NCBI GenBank assembly: GCA_020152595.1
Contig: JAIGNY010000466.1
Coordinates: forward strand, 647,501 to 711,500
Direction of reading: 5' to 3'
Length of the DNA: 64,000 nucleotides
DNA from: Chiridota heheva
Taxonomy: Eukaryota; Echinodermata; Holothuroidea; Apodida; Chiridotidae
The notes under the pieces were generated by a model. The model made no database searches and had not been told where the DNA came from. It saw only the letters and a list, made by a program, of their open reading frames with translations. A program made the translations under genes and the position numbers. Shown here in pieces: positions 37,969 to 49,627 of the stretch (its first letter is position 1; each line of letters opens with the position of its first letter).

Positions 37969-38086
37969 ATTTACACAGACTGGGCAAATCACTTTTTGGA
38001 GAAGGCTGGTAACAAGCAAGTGATTGCTGACCTGCAGGTGGACATCACCAATGGGGTGCTCCTGTCCAAAGTCATTGAGGCAGTCA
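37969..38086 (+). CDS. Neuron navigator, CH-domain exon a (partial gene)
   Basis: A 118-nt exon with a strong acceptor (TCTCTCCTTCAG) and donor (A|GTAAGT). It encodes IYTDWANHFLEKAGNKQVIA followed by DLQVDITNGVLLSKVIEAV, with one base left over (phase 1). This is the start of the calponin-homology domain of the NAV2/NAV3/UNC-53 family. Vertebrate homologues share IYTDWANHYL, the DLQ-D core and GVLL. In that family the CH domain lies at the N-terminus of a very large cytoskeleton-associated protein that also has coiled coils and a C-terminal AAA+ region, and it acts in cell migration and axon guidance. The exon joins in frame with the exon at 39069 through a split Ile codon. I did not assign a symbol because NAV2, NAV3 and an ancestral single gene cannot be told apart from 57 residues. 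Confidence 0.93.
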
Positions 38087-38149
38087 GTAAGTTACATGTA
38101 TTGTTGTTATTATTAAAAACACTACCTTCATAAAGTGGTGGAGTGGTGG

Positions 38150-38305
38150 GGTATCTAAAAGTGAGGGTGGAGGGGAATGAGGATGGGGGGTGAGGGTGGA
38201 GGGGATGAGGGTGGGGGATGAGGGTGGAGGGGATGAGGGTGAAGAGGGGAGGGGATGATGAGGGGAAGAGGGGGAGTGGGGATGAGGGTGGGGGGGGAAA
38301 TCATG
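38150..38305. repeat. G-rich minisatellite in the CH intron
   Basis: GGGATGAGGGTGGAGG-type units repeat irregularly on the + strand, with runs of G3-G8. The tract lies within the 982-bp intron between the two CH exons, starting about 65 bp after the donor, and could form G-quadruplexes in the nascent transcript. Confidence 0.8.
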
Positions 38306-39068
38306 AAATAATGCTGAGATACAAAACAAAAACACCCATTGGATGGGCAATCGCTATATTCACAGCTAGGAAAAGAGAGTCGCTATTTTTGGAAAATGAA
38401 AATTCCCCAAATAAGCACACAACTAAATCTCCCTTACTTGAAATATATATCTAAACCACAAAAATGTATAATGGGGTATGAAAATTCTTGTACACTTACT
38501 GTAAAGTTTGCCACACAGAGATCAGAGTGTAGAGATTAAGTTACATGTTGTGTAGGAGCAGAAGCCTGCGGAAATTATTTATAGCACAGAAAGTTATGTG
38601 ACCTCGGAGTTACTATCAAATCTGCATGGTTTAGTATTTGTCCACCTAAATGCCATATAAAACTTATACATTCAGAAAATTCCCCTCCCCCATACCCCCT
38701 TATTTCCCCTTGTTTTCTCCTTATCAACATAATCATTTTGAGCTGTAACTGCACCCTTTCTTATTTTGATACAATGCACCCTCTCTGGCACAATCATTCT
38801 GAAATAAGGAAATCCATCAAATTTTTCATGATAAGTTTGTTTAAAAGTTAGTCATTTTATGACATGTTTTGATTTTTCATGTTTTTAAATTTAGGATATT
38901 ACAAAATATGAGACCTTTCATACCAACTTCTGCAAACTTACACTTTACACTAATTCTTGTGAAGAGAATGCATACTGAGACTTTATAACCTGAATTCTTT
39001 CACCCTTTATTATCATGTTGTCGAGGAGTGTCTTTTACCTGATTAATCTGTTTTTTCCCCTTTCACAG

Positions 39069-39121
39069 TTGATGAGAAAGTGTCAGGCATCCATTCTTCT
39101 CCCAGAACGTCTAGTCAGATG
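39069..39121 (+). CDS. Neuron navigator, CH-domain exon b (partial gene)
   Basis: A 53-nt exon between TTTTCCCCTTTCACAG and GTGAGT. Read from the split codon A|TT (Ile), it encodes DEKVSGIHSSPRTSSQM and ends in phase 0. It corresponds to the NEKIEDINGCPKNRSQM segment of vertebrate NAV2; the E-K-x3-I, P and final SQM positions are shared. The continuation of the domain (in vertebrates beginning IENIDACL and including NLKAILGLFFSLSRYKQ) was not found downstream, so the next intron appears to extend past the window edge. Alone the exon is short; its identity rests on phase, splice sites and order after exon a. Confidence 0.88.
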
Positions 39122-41876
39122 GTGAGTCAAAATAATTTTCTTCTGTTCCGGATCTAAAATGTGGGTACATTTTGTTCCTGGATACCCATTAAGTACAGGT
39201 TTTAAAATTGGGGACAATTTGAAAAATATATATTTTCATAATGTGAAATTTTGCAGTTGTTTCTTCAAAATGTTTCTTTTGTGTGGAACATTTCAACAGT
39301 CACTTCCTTGAATTGGTTGTATGAAGGTAATCTTGATAAGTTCTCTGTGCTCTTTCTTGAGATTTTGGTGTGCATACAAAGTTGTTATTATTCATCCAAT
39401 TGAGATGAGCAATGTGACTTACCCTAGCTCACACATACAGAGTTCACATTAAGGTATGGGATTCTTGTACATGTTATGAAATTCCAGCTCAAAATAATTA
39501 GGGGAAATTGAAAATAAAAAATAATACAAATTGGGAAAATTCCAAACGGAAACAAAAATTTATTACATTTTGCATTTTGCAGAAAATTTTGGCCCTTTTT
39601 TGGGGGGGCCTTGTGTGGATATTTTTTGCCTTTTGCGGAGTGGGTATTTTTTTTTTCTTCTAAAAAAAAAAAAAAAAAGCCCTCTCCATTGTTTTTTCAT
39701 TTCCCCCATTTGTTTAATCCCCCAGCCCATTTTTATCAATTCTTCCCCGCCCCCTTTAAAAAAATAAAAATAATTCCTTCCCAAAATTTGATCTTTAGTG
39801 GGAACACTGCAAACATATGTGGCCAAAATAAAGCAAAGTCCTGTGTGTTATGTTTTAAGTCATCTACTGATGATGTTTGCTTTTGAACTATTCTTTGATC
39901 TCCATCAGCATTTATTTAATCTATCCAAGCTGTATTTCAAAGAAACAACAGTACAGTACTTCCACACATCCAAAATAAATTTCATGAAATGCGCCCTCAA
40001 ATTTTCTGAACTTTGGTACCATTTCCCAAAATGCAGAATAATACATTATTAACTTTATGAATTACATGAAAGCTCCTCATTATTCACAAACAGTTCACTT
40101 TATGTCATGGTATAAAGTGAGATGTTTTATAACATATATGCTAATAAATTAGTTGTACTCTCAAAGGAAAAAAAAAGGTTAGTTGCTACAAAATTTGAAC
40201 ATTTTGAATGACTAATGAACATTTACATGAATAAGGATACATATATGTCATGTGATATAAACTCTGCACAACTTATTCACATTTGATGATGTTAGGCAAT
40301 TAAGGGTTTTTTGAAAATATTTTTGTAAATGATTTAAAAAAAAAGAACAGTTCAGAATATTGAACTTGTGTCGTACTCTGGTTTATAGCTAAAGGATGAA
40401 CTAAAAACCAATTAGTTTTAATGTTAATATTAAATTGTGTTTGATTGAAGCATTAAAGGTGTTTAATGAATTTTTATTTAGATGTATGGGTAGAGCTGTT
40501 TGTATTAAAGTATCTTAACTATAATCAATAAAATACAAGAGTACATATCTTCAATTGTTGAAATAGCAAGCAGCTGGTTTTGTGCAGTTATTACCTGGTT
40601 ACAAAAAGCTGCAAATGTCATGCTTGGAAAACAAGTAATTGGCAAAACTTACACTTTGGCATTTACCGTTGTCAATTTACAATGTTCAGTTGTGAGAGAA
40701 ACACAAATTATCACCAATTGAGGCTTTATCTGGTGTTAAATCATTTGAAAGATGATATCACCTGTCAGATTTTATGGGGAGAATGAATAATTAATTGAAG
40801 AATCCATGGAGAAAATGGCTCATTTTTAATTTTTGGATAGTTAACAGGTTTGGAACAAAGCTGCATTAATTTCCATATGTAATGCTACACTACACACCTG
40901 CCAACTTGCATCATCTATGATAAGGCCATTTTATTTTAAAGTTTGTCACAGTTTTAAGTTTTCTTAAGATTCAAGTGGATTAGTGACCCATGGCTTGTAG
41001 CCATGTTGGTTTGATATAAGATCATCTATGCCCTTAATGCTGATTTAGTTGTGTTAGATATATTTTTAGTTTCAGTTGCAGTCTGTTTCAACCCTTTGAG
41101 TCAAGTAACCATGTTTAGGCAGCCCGAGCCCTTTATAATGCTACTTATTATCCTACCCAAAACAACATTGGTTTGAAGTGAGATTTCGTTCACCATTTTG
41201 CCGTCACTCAGTATTTTTTTGTTTTGTACAGTATATTGCATTGACTGCATGATAGTGCACGCCGCCAGCTAGCTGTACTGTACCAGTACCGCGTAGGATG
41301 TGTGCCCCATTTAAAAAAGCGGTGATTGGTTGAAAAAGCTGTCAATCATCTAACTTAGAGAAGTTAATTCCTTTGATATGAAATGTTGAAATCAAACGTA
41401 ACTTTCTAATAAATATTCATTTATTTTTCACTTTCACTAGTATTAAAACGAGACCCCTGTAATCATTTTGAAATTTGCCTGAATTAGGGAAAAGACACAC
41501 TTTTCATGCTAGAGCCCCTTTAATTAACATAGCTTCATAATCAGAGCAATGAAGAAGAGCAACCCAGCTAGGCTCGCAAACAGAAGACCTTTATCCAGCT
41601 GTCAGTGTCCATCTGATTATCTTCAGCAATAAGCACTCACTGAAGGATGTGTAATACCGTACCTGATAAGTTATCTTCATCAAAAGTTTAATTACAAAGC
41701 TGTTTTAAAGAGCAGCATCTCCTGTGGGTACAAAATTTCTTATTGGAATCAGCAGGGCAGAACACATTATGTTTTCCTTTGAGATAATGGTTCTATGGGT
41801 GTGTGGTGTGACCGGATTGAAGCTGTCAAATCTAGATAGATACTTTAAGCCAGTTATTGTGTAAACATTAGTTTAG
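39122..41876. other. NAV intron, unassigned
   Basis: No exon recognised. Homopolymer-rich stretch at 39590-39780 (G, T, A and C runs). GTGCACGCCGCCAGC near 41257 is locally GC-rich but carries no supported exon. CACCTGCCAACTTGCA near 40895 resembles the end of the element at 27453 and may be a fragment. Confidence 0.4.
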
Positions 41877-42107
41877 ATATACCTACAATACAATTCCAGT
41901 TTCTGATTGGTCGAGGTATTCACAAGATTACTGATGAGCCAATCGTTTCGAAAATCATGAAAATGACAACAATCAATGAGCAATATTGTAACATATACCT
42001 ACAATACAATTCTAGTTTCTGATTGGTCGAGGTATTCACAAGATTACTGACAAGCCAATCGTTTCAAAATCATAAAAATGACAATAATCGAAGTGCAATA
42101 TTGTAAC
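41877..42107. repeat. Tandem duplication, 116-bp unit
   Basis: Two copies (41877-41992 and 41993-42107) read ATATACCTACAATACAATTC, TTTCTGATTGGTCGAGGTAT, TCACAAGATTACTGA and GCAATATTGTAAC, with about ten differences. Each unit includes a CCAAT/ATTGG pair (GATTGGTC and GCCAATCG). Confidence 0.93.
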
Positions 42108-42755
42108 CAGAAGGTGCTAATTCTAAATCCAAACATTTTAAGTTAAAATTGTTTAAAAGTTATACGGTAACGCTACATAGAAACAGCTGTGCATTATTTG
42201 AAATTTCACCTGATAGTGTGGTGAAGGGGAAATATGATTGAATTTGATCAAAATTATATTAAATTAGATAATGCAGCAATATTTTTAATCAACACAATTG
42301 TTCACATTATAAAAACAATCATGCATGATTTGTTCATGTTGCCACCCATCAGTTGTATTCCACATCAAGTTTAGATCAATATTTCAGTAAAGTGTGCAAA
42401 AACAGCTGTGCAAAAACAGCTGTCCCAAAAAAATGTGTGCATTCAAATAAATGTGTTTTACAGTAAAGAACTACTTTGCCTGTACATGTTATTAACCTCA
42501 TTGAATACAACAATTGTGTGTTTTAGCTAGAATGATGAGACATGTTTGAAGCATATGTATTTTATTTGTTGTAGCTCCATGATTTTCTTCACACATTTGA
42601 TTCTGACATTTCGCAGTGCCGATAAACCTCAACAAACAAACTTGCATATTTAAAGGAGCATTAAGACTGAAAAAAAAGGTTGTATTTTTAGGGTCCCCTC
42701 AAAAATGGAATGCTTATCCAGCACGCAATGGTATAGCAATTTTCTGGTTAATATT
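42108..42755. other. NAV intron, unassigned
   Basis: A short direct repeat (GTGCAAAAACAGCT twice near 42394-42422) and no exon recognised. Confidence 0.4.
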
Positions 42756-43321
42756 AGTGCTATCACAACATAGCTCTATTACGTTTCGATTATCGTGGAG
42801 AAAAATATTGCAATATATTGGTATATCGTGATACTTTTCAAGAAAACTGACTCACGACACTAACGTGACTTCTTTTATGATGAGCGAAAGAAAAAATGAT
42901 TTGCAAATCTAGCAGACGACATGCATGATTGCGTGACTATCACGTTCATCACGCATCACACACGTGTTTGGTAATTCAGCCAACGTGACCATGAATCATT
43001 GAAGTGAAAGGCATGTTCTCGACCAATGTTTCGTTCTTTTTGCCAACTTACATTGGAGCATGCACAGTGTGGGGTGATGGAGCACAATTTGTAATTAGTT
43101 TTTTTTAGTATGTTTCACAATATTTTTGCATGTTTTTAATGGCCTAAATTTGACTTTTAGATTAATACCGTAATGTTAGAATTGTAACATACGAAGTAGC
43201 CTAGTCGCACGAAAACTACTTAGTTGAGTATTAGTTTTTGGTATCGCGATTTGTCGCGAGAGGCATATTTAATGTCGTGGGAAAAGAGATGTCGCAATAA
43301 TCAACATGTCAGGACAGCACT
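42756..43321 (-). repeat. Family B TIR element, copy 2
   Basis: Inverted relative to the copy at 11889: starts AGTGCTATCACAACATAG, ends CATGTCAGGACAGCACT. It shares TCGTGGAGAAAAATATTGC, GACTCACGACAC, AAATGATTTGCAAATCTAGC and GTGTGGGGTGATGGAGCAC. It contains a stretch the first copy lacks (ACGTGTTTGGTAATTCAGCC to CAATGTTTCG), also found in copy 3. Confidence 0.75.
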
Positions 43322-43323
43322 GG

Positions 43324-43842
43324 TTAAGGAGGGAGGCTCGTCTCAGTAAAATACGGTAAAAATGGGAGATACTTTATTTTGACGTCACTTCCGGTTGTGG
43401 AGGCAAGATCCGTCTGTCTGTTTGTACCACACAGTACAGCCAGACACTAGCATGTACGTTATGTGTGCAGAATTACATACACAGCGTATTACGTTACTGT
43501 GACGAGAAACTTATTTGTTTTTTCAATGTTTTTTTGTCAGAAAGCGAAAGTGAAATTTTAGTACTAAAATACTACAATGATAGTTACCAAATGAAAATTA
43601 CTGAGAAAAAAGAAGAAGAAGATAAACGATTCTATCGGGGCTCGAACTCATGATTAAAAAAAAACGTTAGTTGCAATCGCCGCAAGCGTCTGGGCTATCT
43701 CGTGTGGTGACCTTCAAGGCGTTTCAAATAAATATATACCTTGCAATACGAGACAACGAATCGCGCAGCAAAATTTCAACCAATCAAAAAATTTGAAAGG
43801 AATTCTAAATATTGTGCACATATGACGATATCGCCTCTTTAA
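43324..43842 (-). repeat. Family C element with tRNA-like core, copy 2
   Basis: Inverted relative to the copy at 13705: starts TTAAGGAGGGAGGCTCGTCTC, ends TATCGCCTCTTTAA. It shares GACGTCACTTCCGG, ACAGCCAGACACTAGCATG, GTGACGAGAAACTTATTTG, ACCTTGCAATACGAGACAAC and AGCAAAATTTCAACCAATC. The tRNA-like segment reads on the minus strand at about 43640-43725 (B box GAGTTCGAGCCCC; A box region TAGCCCAGACGC). It abuts a family B copy with a 2-bp gap. Confidence 0.75.
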
Positions 43843-43852
43843 TATGAATATT

Positions 43853-43982
43853 CAAGTGACCTGTCCCCAATGTTATCTATGGGTTATGGAGGCATGAAGT
43901 CTATCAATCTTTTGAGGATGATATATCTGTGAAATTCGCAAAAAGGAGCGCCTTCACTTTTCGGTCTAGTGCTCTTTTAAAC
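43853..43982. repeat. Family D repeat, copy 1
   Basis: Carries GTGACCT, GGAGGCATGAAG, GATATATCTGTGAAAT and CACTTTTCGGTCTAGTGC. The reverse complement of the same series is found at 51842-51975, so this is a dispersed repeat or the tail of an adjacent one. Confidence 0.6.
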
Positions 43983-44667
43983 CCTGAATATTTTTTGTAG
44001 CAGCTTTTTTAAGAAGAATTAAGTTTTTTTTTTTTTTTTTTTACATGGTTCATGATAAATTTTAAACAAATTTTGCTTGTGTTGCCTCCTATTGGTCCAT
44101 TAACCTTTACTGTAACAACGTTTTGTTATAAAAGATATGTTTTTTTGGTATTTTCACCAGCATCACATTTATTTGTTATTCATCTTTATCATGCTCCACT
44201 TGAAATATAAATTTTTGTTTACTAAAATAAAAGAATATGTTGTAAGCTAGCAGCCATCAGTAAACTATATCATTAGAAAACAGTTTTTGTCAAATTTTAA
44301 TAAGGGCCTCTAGAATTAGAAGTAAAAATGTGGTGAAATTAGATTTGCCATAACAGATATTTGCTTGTTGTGTTGAGGAAAGCTCAATTTCTTGTGGTGT
44401 TGATTCCCAAAGTTTACAGTTTATGTCATATACAGTATGTTCAATGTTATGTTGTAGTTTTTGTTTTAGATCTATTTATGTTAAAGAAATTTTCAAACTT
44501 GTATAATTTGATGCAAGTATAAATTTTGTCAATTTTCAGGGAATTGTCTTTGTTTTTTGGTAGAATGTATGAATGATACTAACCTGATGCTGCAAGCTAG
44601 GAAAGATTGAACTACATTTGCACAATTATAAAGTATTTACAGAAGCAATTTTAAATTTGTTCAAGGT
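43983..44667. other. NAV intron, unassigned
   Basis: AT-rich DNA with a poly-T run at about 44024-44042; nothing else recognised. Confidence 0.4.
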
Positions 44668-46801
44668 GGGATGAGGCACAGATAGATAGATAGAGCACAG
44701 ATAGATACATGTAGATAGGGATGAGGGCACAGATAGATACATGTAGATAGGTGGGATGGGCACAGATAGATACATGTAGATAGGTGGGATGAGGGCACAG
44801 ATAGATAGGTGGGATGAGGGCACAGATAGATACATGTAGATAGGTGGGATGAGGGCACAGATAGATAGATAGGTGGGATGAGGGCACAGATAGATACATG
44901 TAGATAGGTGGGATGAGGGCACAGATAGATACATGTAGATAGGTGGGATGAGGGCACAGATAGATACATGTAGATAGGTGGGATGAGGGCACAGATAGAT
45001 ACATGTAGATAGGTGGGATGAGGGCACAGATAGATACATGAGATGAGGGGTGGGATGGGATGAGGGCACAGATAGATACATGTAGATAGGTGGGATGAGG
45101 GCACAGATAGATACATGTAGATAGGTGGGATGAGGGCACAGATAGATACATGTAGATAGGTGGGATGAGGGCACAGATAGATACATGTAGATAGGTGGGA
45201 TGAGGGCACAGATAGATACATGTAGATAGGTGGGATGAGGGCACAGATAGATACATGTAGATAGGTGGGATGAGGGCACAGATAGATAGATAGGTGGGAT
45301 GAGGGCACAGATAGATACATGTAGATAGGTGGGATGTAGATAGGTGGGATGAGGGCACAGATAGATACATGTAGATAGGTGGGATGAGGGCACAGATAGA
45401 TACATGTAGATAGGTGGGATGAGGGCACAGATAGATACATGTAGATAGGTGGGATGAGGGCACAGATAGATACATGTAGATAGGTGGGATGAGGGCACAG
45501 ATAGATACATGTAGATAGGTGGGATGAGGGCACAGATAGATACATGTAGATAGGTGGGATGAGGGCACAGATAGATACATGTAGATAGGTGGGATGAGGG
45601 CACAGATAGATACATGTAGATAGGTGGGATGAGGGCACAGATAGATACATGTAGATAGGTGGGATGAGGGCACAGATAGATACATGTAGATAGGTGGGAT
45701 GAGGGCACAGATAGATACATGTAGATAGGTGGGATGAGGGCACAGATAGATACATGTAGATAGGTGGGATGAGGGCACAGATAGATACATGTAGATAGGT
45801 GGGATGAGGGCACAGATAGATACATGTAGATAGGTGGGATGAGGGCACAGATAGATACATGTAGATAGGTGGGATGAGGGCACAGGCACAGATAGATACA
45901 TGTAGATAGGTGGGATGAGGGCACAGATAGATACATGTAGATAGGTGGGATGAGGGCACAGATAGATACATGTAGATAGGTGGGATGAGGGCACAGATAG
46001 ATACATGTAGATAGGTGGGATGAGGGCACAGATAGATACATGTAGATAGGTGGGATGAGGGCACAGATAGATACATGTAGATAGGTGGGATGAGGGCACA
46101 GATAGATACATGTAGATAGGTGGGATGAGGGCACAGATAGATAGATAGATAGGTGGGATGAGGGCACAGATAGATACATGTAGATAGGTGGGATGAGGGC
46201 ACAGATAGATACATGTAGATAGGTGGGATGAGGGCACAGATAGATACATGTAGATAGGTGGGATGAGGGCACAGATAGATGAGGTGGGATGAGGGCACAG
46301 ATAGATACATGTAGATAGGTGGGATGAGGGGCACAGATAGATACATGTAGATAGGTGGGATGAGGGCACAGATAGATACATGTAGATAGGTGGGATGATG
46401 GGGCACAGATAGATACATAGATAGGTGGGATGAGGGCACAGATAGATACATGTAGATAGGTGGGATGAGGGCACAGATAGATACATGTAGATAGGTGGGA
46501 TGAGGGCACAGATAGATACATGTAGATAGGTGGGATGTAGATAGGTGGGAGGGCACAGATAGATACATGTAGATAGGTGGGATGAGGGCACAGATAGATA
46601 CATGTAGATAGGTGGGATGAGGGCACAGATAGATACATGTAGATAGGTGGGATGAGGGCACAGATAGATACATGTAGATAGGTGGGATGAGGGCACAGAT
46701 AGATACATGTAGATAGGTGGGATGAGGGCACAGATAGATACATGTAGATAGGTGGGATGAGGGCACAGATACATGTAGATAGGTGGGATGAGGGCACAGA
46801 T
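44668..46801. repeat. 36-bp satellite array, about 58 units
   Basis: Unit GATGAGGGCACAGATAGATA then CATGTAGATAGGTGGG, repeated head to tail with very little divergence in the core (about 45340-45880 and 45900-46130). Deletion and partial-unit variants cluster at both edges. Since 36 is a multiple of three and the minus strand of the unit has no stops, all three minus frames are open for more than 700 codons (HLSTCIYLCPHPTYLHVSI-type repeats). Three open frames at once, with no promoter, splice or domain evidence, argue against a protein. Confidence 0.97.
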
Positions 46802-46927
46802 AATTACATCTTCATTTTGTTTAATCATTGTCTGCCAGTTAATCGTGGCCGTCCTTTTCAAATTTCTCTGAATCATGAATATTTTTGTTTTTTATGGAAT
46901 TGTCAGGCTGAAATGTATTACTCACAT

Positions 46928-47345
46928 GCCCATAGGCGTATGGGGCTGGGGAAAGGGGAGGGGGGGATGGGGGGTTTCAAACTGCCCTAAAAAAATTGGG
47001 GACCGAAAAATTTGAGAAAAATGGGTATTAAAATCGGGCAAAACTGTTAAAAAAAACTGACTTAAATATTTTCTGAATAAAATAAAAAAATTAAAGAAAT
47101 AAGTAACCAAATATAGATATAAATATTATCTTTTAAAACTTTGTTCAGTTGTTAGTTGTTTAAAAGCAGATGATTTGGCATTGTGGCAACATGAAATGTG
47201 GATTTTATGAGTATATTTATGAACTGTGTAAAATTAGGGCAAGATTAGAGGATTCGGGCAAAAATTGTTCTGCCCCCCCCCCCAAAAAAAAAAAAAAAAA
47301 GAAGAAAAAAAGAATTAAACTATCCCGTACGCCTTTGTACATGCC
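46928..47345. repeat. TIR element (CATAGGCGTATGGGG ends)
   Basis: The left end, GCCCATAGGCGTATGGGGC, is nearly the reverse complement of the right end, TATCCCGTACGCCTTTGTAC. The interior holds G-rich text next to the left end and a C9/A18 run next to the right end, and CGGGCAAAA occurs twice (AATCGGGCAAAACTG, TTCGGGCAAAAATTG). Length about 420 bp, no coding sequence. It starts about 125 bp after the 36-bp array. Confidence 0.6.
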
Positions 47346-48479
47346 CAATTTTTAGATGCATTAATTGCTATTGACCTTACAAGGTATTTTCATCAAATGC
47401 AGGTAAGAAAGTCCCTGGTATGGTTAGGTCATATGGTATGGAAGTGGATACATCAGCTGTATTGACTGATTGATGTTGCATTTTCAAAAGTAACAAAATA
47501 ATATAAAGAATAGAAAAAAAGATCTGTTCTTGTGAAGAAATGTTGAACCATACCCATAAGGGTTTCATTACACATTCAATTCCAATTCCTTTAGTAACAT
47601 AATTGTATTACTGCAAGAATTGAATGGAGTATTTTAGATAACTAAAACTCTAGTTTCAAAAGCCCCAGTCTTTATCATCCAATACAGTTGGGATGTGGGT
47701 TAATCTCTGTTGCCTTGTAAAAATGACTGAATGTAGGTTAATATCTCTCATCAGCATGTTTTATGTTTACCGACAGCGTCAATCTTCACACACACACACA
47801 CACAGGAGCCAAGTAATGTTAAAGCCTATGCCTTTTACAGTATGCCTATTTATAATGTTGGCTCTTAATTTCCTCTCTCGACCATTTGATATTGATCTCT
47901 TTGGAAATAATTTCTAAGAAAACTTTTTCTGATCTTTATTATGAACAAAAACCTTATAAAAGATTTGTGTTTTAATGTAGTTCATGTAGTGCTCATCACT
48001 TCATGTATTATTTAGTGATGAAATCAATATTGGAGATTAAAAATTGATAATTAAATAGAGTCTTGTGTTCTGAATCATGTGGAGGAGGATGGTGTTTTGT
48101 TCGCTCAGGAAGATGACACTTTACACATTTCCTTGGTGGCTCAATAATGTCAAGCAATTTTGAGAGCAGAGAAAGTTAAAAGTAGAGACTATTGAAAAAT
48201 GAAATTTGATGAAACTAAATCTGATATGTAATGAGTTATGGCATTTTGATTGTGATAAAATATTATTAATAAAGAGTTCATTTGTACTAAATTAAATAAA
48301 ACATAAGTGACGTATTAAAAGTTTCCCTCCTACATTTATACATTCTTTCAAAGTTTCAAACTAATATTCCTGATGATGTTAAATGGACTACTAATTTTCC
48401 TTAATAGAATTGCTTCTGACATTCCATTAATTTGGAACCATGTTGTAGCTCTTGCAATATTTTAACTTTTATACATGCA
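47346..48479. other. NAV intron, unassigned
   Basis: A (CA)8 run at 47788-47805 and otherwise nothing recognised. Confidence 0.4.
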
Positions 48480-48910
48480 GACAGATATGCCAGAATCGAG
48501 GGCAGCAGTATGTCATCTGCGGCACCTACCACTCATCCAGCCATTGGGAGAAGTGGACCAATGGTTGGATGGCACTCACCGTCCATCGGATAAGGACGTT
48601 AAATGGCAGTCTCGACGGCAGGGGAGTCACCCCTGCCTGGTGGACCGATGGTTGGATGGTGCTCACAGTCCATCGGATAAGGACGTTAAATGGCAGTCTC
48701 GATGGCAGGGGAGTCACTGCTGCCTGGTTCTCTGAACACTATTTATAAAGAGAAGCGTAAAAATGCGGTCTTAATTTCATTTCCTGTCCCGATCCACTCA
48801 AATTCATGGCACTGATCTTGAGCTGCTGCCTTGAGTATTTGACGGAGTATAATATGTACAGTGCTTCTAACAACTATGAACTTAATTATATTTAGCGCCT
48901 TATAAATTTG
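48480..48910 (+). repeat. SINE/LINE-tail-like repeat with 87-bp duplication
   Basis: An 87-bp unit (ATGGTTGGATGG to CTGCCTGGTGGACC) is present twice at about 48556-48729, each with CCATCGGATAAGGACGTTAA, a phrase like the GGATGGGACGTTAAA block of many invertebrate short interspersed repeats. The sequence ends near TTTAGCGCCTTATAAATT, resembling the GCGCTATATAAAT tail of L2/CR1-type elements. The open frames over it (HRPSDKDVKWQSR-type repeats) follow from the in-phase 87-bp duplication. Confidence 0.55.
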
Positions 48911-49627
48911 AGGCATTAGAGCTCCCAGGTTTTTCCAATTCTCTGTTACATGTAATTCCTAGCTGGCTGTGCTTCCCACAAGGTCACCTTGATACCACTA
49001 CCAAACTTGTTAAACACCCCTCCTTCCCTCATCAATCAATGTAAGGTGAAAACTATCTGCAAATCTTGATGTTCCCCATACAATTATTCTTTCATTTGCA
49101 ATGTCTTTCATGCGCATGGACAACATTGAATATGGGAGTGAGGGCAGGTGATAAGCAGTCAGAACGGTTATAACATACAGAAGAAAATCAATGAGTGTCA
49201 CATCCAAGATTTCCGTGTCCTTGTCCTTTTTAGCTCAACATCCCTTTAAGGGATTTGAGCGTATGCGATGTCTAACTTAAGAGCCAGCCAGGCTCTCGCC
49301 CAGATATGTCAGATTTTTGCAGCGTTTATTATATCCTAAGCATCTTTTGGAAATTTTGCTGTGTTGCTATGTTTGCCTTAAATAGATTGATATATATGGT
49401 GATGCAATAACTGCATATTGTTGCATAGTTTTTAACAACTTTTGCATTCCAAAATTTGCTAAAAATATTTTAAATACTCAGATTTCGCTTGGTGCAGTCC
49501 GAGGACTTTAGCATATATAATAACATTGGCTCAGGAAATATCACCAAATACTCTGTTATTCTTGATGTGTATTTGTTCAGGGGTCAAGTAAGTGGTCCAT
49601 CTTTGACAGAGGACTACGACAGACATT
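48911..49627. other. NAV intron, unassigned
   Basis: No exon or defined repeat recognised. Confidence 0.4.

Noticed and set aside
43640..43725. Functional tRNA gene on the minus strand
   Set aside because: The segment is part of a dispersed element (same structure at 13845-13925) and has an A-run in the middle instead of a proper anticodon arm.
44626..46876. Three overlapping minus-strand reading frames of 701-741 codons (HLSTCIYLCPHP-type repeats)
   Set aside because: They lie on a 36-bp tandem array with no stops in any minus frame. Three frames open at once is a property of the repeat, and no domain, promoter or splice evidence supports translation.
48475..48748. Coding exon with two repeats of an HRPSDKDVKWQSR-like peptide
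   Set aside because: The 87-bp duplication is in phase and two frames are open; the DNA resembles a short interspersed repeat with a GCGCTATATAAA-like tail.
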